Positions 59,190 through 64,000 of a stretch of 64,000 nt of DNA are shown one piece after another (the stretch's first letter is position 1; each line of letters opens with the position of its first letter). The notes below the pieces were generated by a model, which saw nothing but the letters and a program-made list of their open reading frames with translations, was not told the DNA's origin and did not search any database. The position numbers were made by a program, and so were the translations under genes. The stretch spans positions 62,001 to 126,000 of the forward strand of contig BPQB01000022.1 in NCBI GenBank assembly GCA_019973155.2, read 5' to 3'. The DNA comes from Phanerochaete sordida (Eukaryota > Basidiomycota > Agaricomycetes > Polyporales > Phanerochaetaceae).

Positions 59190-61279
59190 AGCGGCCGTAG
59201 CGCGTTTAGCCCTCTACACGAACTTAATACTGTCCTGGCTTACAGTCTACCCCACTCGATTCTGCATGGCCGGATGCGATATCCTTACTCGGCCACATGT
59301 TATTACAATGGCGCAGTACCCTCCGACATATCACGGAAATTTCTGCTCGCAGAAACTGTTATACGCTTTGTGCGCAGAGAAGCAGGTATGGCTTTTACAT
59401 TGGTCGCATCTGAATTGAGGAATGTTCGATGCCGTCGTGTTCTGCTTACCTCAGACCGAACGCCAAGCTCGACAGTGGCATTTTCAAGCCTCAACGTGGC
59501 GGTGGGCGGCACAATTTTATGTAGAAGCTGCCGAAGACCGCTCGCAGGTGCACGACATGTGCCACAAGGCCCACTTTCTGCCCGAAATTGACGAACAGAC
59601 CTTCACATGAACTCATGCAGACGCTCGTATGGACAGCTTGTAGCACGTTTTTGGCCGATCTAGACGGTTTGCAGGCTGATAGCTGCCACAGGTCGTCCCC
59701 GGGAATGGTTTGGACGCACGCACCTGGATGATGCTGATGTACGGACGTCGAAAACATTATCTCGCCCGAAATGTAGAGTATGTAATCGCTTCTTATCTGG
59801 GATATGCGAACTCCGGAAGTGGGAGGTAGGTGTCAATTTGCCAGGACCCCAAGCACCTTAGACCGCAAGTAGAGTTCGAGGACATGTTGAACATGCTGAC
59901 CCGTGCTCAGTGCTCACCAGCGCCGTAAGTATTGTGTCGAAGCGGCGAAAAAGCCTGGAGCATCATGTTCGTTGCCACTTTCGCTACCAATGACATATGC
60001 AATTACTATAGTGAAAAGGCCTGAAGGTTTTGGGTAGGGTTTCAAAATGACCCCTGCGCTCAGTCGAAGGTATCATGTTCCGCCGCAGATCGAAATAAAA
60101 TAGTCGCTATAATGAGGAGTTACCTCATTCTAGATCGCCAGGAGATCATTTAGATCGCGAGACCACAGGTTTTCCGACTATGATCTGTCGTACATCTCCT
60201 GGGCCAGCCTAAGATCTGAGTCGCAGCGTAGATCTGCTGTAGCAAGCGGAAGGCAGCATCGTTGTTTCCTCGTGGCTGAGGATCGCCGCAGCATTCAGAT
60301 ATTTCACACGCCTTGTGGCGTTTGCTTCAGAAGTTTAGTCTTCCGCTTTTAGACTCTGTCAAGTACTCGTCATTGCGGCATCTACGAAGTCGCGGACATT
60401 AAAACGGCGTTACGATAGCCAAGCTCACCAGAGTAGCTACCATTCAATGCTTGTAGAAAGCCAAGTGAACCCTTCAGGCGCTTCGTTCGATCTGTGGGAA
60501 GGAAAGACGAGCGTATCAGAGAACGTCAAAACCTCTGTTCTCTCGACCCCAGACGGATAGACTTCGTGTTGCTAACACCGCGTGTGCCGTTGCCGCGACG
60601 CATGACCCCCTCGGAGGTTCTTGCATCAGTTCTCGTCTGGCGAGAGCCGGGATCGCGAGCTTGTCCTTGAGCTTGTCCCACCCCACCTAATCTTGCGGCT
60701 GCGCAGCGCCGCGGACACCCACGCGGCATGCGTCCCACACATACATACGGCATGTTTGTTGGAGGCGGCACGATAGTCAATGCGGTCCAGGCGCGAGTCA
60801 ATGCGAAACGGGCCTTCCTCAGTCGCACGCCCGCCCGCCCGCACTCTCAGGGTTCACGGCTTCCCTCGCCTGACCCCCTCGATTCCGAGGAGTCGACGGC
60901 TGAGGCCACATACGCCCCACGGAAATATGCAGCATGCAGGCCCGGGTGTAACCCTGTCCTCACCACTGCGCAGCTCCGCGGAGCAGGGGCTGACGCACCG
61001 GTCAGTCGCCGCTCGTATGTCCTCGGACAGTGCGAGACACACGCCCGCACAGGAAGGGCTGGGATCCCGGCGGTCTGGTGCCTGTGCTGTCGTCCCTACA
61101 GTATGGGACAGCAGGCTACCGCGCCGAAGAGAAGCACGATGGCTATCACTCGCCCGAGCGGGTGAGAACGCACCGTGCACGCATAGACACCGAGACCGCG
61201 AGCCTGCGCCCCTTTTTCCTGCTGTCCACGCAGCTAGGGGGATATGCGCGTGTGCGCGCCCACGGCTGCTCTCGTGCGG
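59190..61279. other. Gene-poor stretch
   Basis: About 2 kb with only unsupported frames; the GC-rich part after 60600 gives overlapping chance frames on both strands. No RNA gene or repeat recognised. Confidence 0.5.
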
Positions 61280-61285
61280 TATATA
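61280..61285 (+). promoter_or_regulatory. TATA-like box of second methyltransferase gene
   Basis: TATATA 71 bp upstream of the ATG at 61356. Confidence 0.45.
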
Positions 61286-61355
61286 GAACGCGGCAGCGCG
61301 GTGCTGCTCCCGTTACGCCCTTCTACAGCCTGCCCTGCACGCCCCCACAGCAGCC

Positions 61356-62115
61356 ATGACGCTCGCACGCGCACTCGTCGTCGTGGCCCAGGGCGTGTTT
61401 TACCAGATGGCGAGCTCGCCCCCGAACAAGACGCCGCAGAAGGCACGCTACGACGCGGACCACCCGTGGTTCATCCGGATTGCGCCGCTCGTCATGAAGG
61501 CACGTCTCCCGCTCCGTCTCGCCGTGCCGCCCGCTGACGCCGCCCCAGGTGCAAGTCCCGCTCATCTGGGCCTGCAGCGCCGCCGAGCTGCTGTTGCTCG
61601 CGACGCCGCACCTCGCGGTGCCCGCCTCTGCGGGGCGCACGCTCGAGGCCGTGCTCTGCGCGGGGGCGCACAAGCCCGCGCTGCGCGCGTCGCCGTTCGC
61701 GCTCGCGGGGCTCGCGCTCGTCGCGTGCGGGAGCATGCTGCGGCTCGCGTGCTACCGCGCGCTGGGCGATCTCTTCACGTTCGACCTCACGATCTTCCCG
61801 TCGCACGCGCTCGTCACGGGCGGCCCGTACTCCTGGGTGCGGCACCCCGCCTACACCGGCACGCTCGCGATGTGCCTCGGCATTGGGCTGATCGGGCTCA
61901 CGCCCGGGAGCTGGGTCGCAGAGTGCGCCGTGCGCGCCGGCTGGACCAGTGCGCTCCTGCGGCTTGCGGGCGCGGCCGTTTGGTGGTGTTGGTGGCTTTC
62001 CGTCGGTGTTACGCGCTGTCGCGCGGAGGATGCGGAGCTGAAGAAGAAGTTCGGGGCGGAGTGGGAGAAGTATGCGGCAAGAGTGCCGTGGTGGTTTGTC
62101 CCAGGACTGATGTGA
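61356..62115 (+). CDS. ICMT-like membrane methyltransferase, second copy
   Basis: Two exons, join(61356..61499, 61549..62115), 236 aa. Exon 2 must be read as VPLIWACSAAELLLLATP to match the family, which requires the intron to use a GC donor (AAG-GCACGT). Motifs: CYRALGDLFTFDLTIF, GGPYSWVRHPAYTGTLAMC (SAM-binding RHPxY block) and EDAELKKKFGAEWEKYAARVPW (conserved C-terminal tail). Several hydrophobic helices. Same order as the gene at 2130-2927 but diverged elsewhere. Convergent with the SNF2 gene, about 270 bp apart. Confidence 0.85.
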
Positions 62116-62382
62116 CCGTCGCGCGCCCCTACAAAAATATTATGAGAACACTCCTAGATACTGACCTCACGCACAGCTGGACTATTTGTCATGAAGCTCC
62201 TGTATTACTGTAATCTCGCGATGCTGCTCTCGTTACGGCTCGTAGTATATGTCGTCAGGGTATAGACAAGGTTTATGGTAATAGACGTACAGCAATGTGA
62301 TAGCAAGATGGCGATGCAAAAAAACATATCGACAAGAGATTCCGCGGAAGGCCCTGAACATCAGAAACATGTTGTGCTGCGA

Positions 62383-64000
<1,618 letters not shown>

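Overview
The window looks like nuclear DNA of a basidiomycete fungus (Agaricomycetes). Genes are GC-rich and cut by many 45-65 bp GT-AG introns. Several families are typical of that group: Plavaka transposase, DUF6532, GMC alcohol oxidases, F-box/LRR-like proteins and AAL-type lectin blades. All gene models were spliced by hand with reading phase checked at every junction; no homology search was possible.

Layout. 0-5 kb: a decayed serine carboxypeptidase (cut by the window start), an isoprenylcysteine methyltransferase-like gene, a tRNA-Glu(CTC), and beside it a 168-bp PIF/Harbinger-type MITE. 6-16 kb: a large glycosylated membrane protein, a secreted epoxide hydrolase, a 5'-truncated GMC oxidoreductase, a cytochrome b561-type protein and a multi-pass membrane protein. 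16.6-28.9 kb: a nested mobile region. 32-48 kb: a lectin-propeller/coiled-coil protein, a zinc alcohol dehydrogenase, an aldehyde dehydrogenase, two tandem F-box genes and a RasGEF. 48-64 kb: an NmrA-like reductase, a complete 24-exon GMC oxidoreductase, two divergent epoxide hydrolases, a small secreted Cys protein, a second methyltransferase-like gene and the 3' end of a SNF2 ATPase with a PHD finger.

The main discovery candidate is the nested mobile region. An outer unit, bounded by ~47-bp imperfect inverted repeats (16593-16639 and 28848-28894), carries a P-element/THAP9-like RNase-H-fold transposase gene. A 6341-bp inner element (20993-27333) lies inside that gene's coding sequence. The inner element has ~18-bp inverted ends, a 2-bp AT duplication, dense GCTA/TAGC subterminal arrays, a Plavaka (CACTA-group) transposase and a divergent DUF6532 passenger gene. 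Removing it with one copy of AT rejoins the two halves of the outer transposase in frame, giving a ~1632-aa protein with a C-terminal Cys/His-rich module.

Taken together, the oxidoreductases and epoxide hydrolases fit an aromatic- or lipid-derived alcohol/aldehyde/epoxide metabolism typical of wood- or litter-associated fungi, but the genes are not arranged as a clear single cluster.
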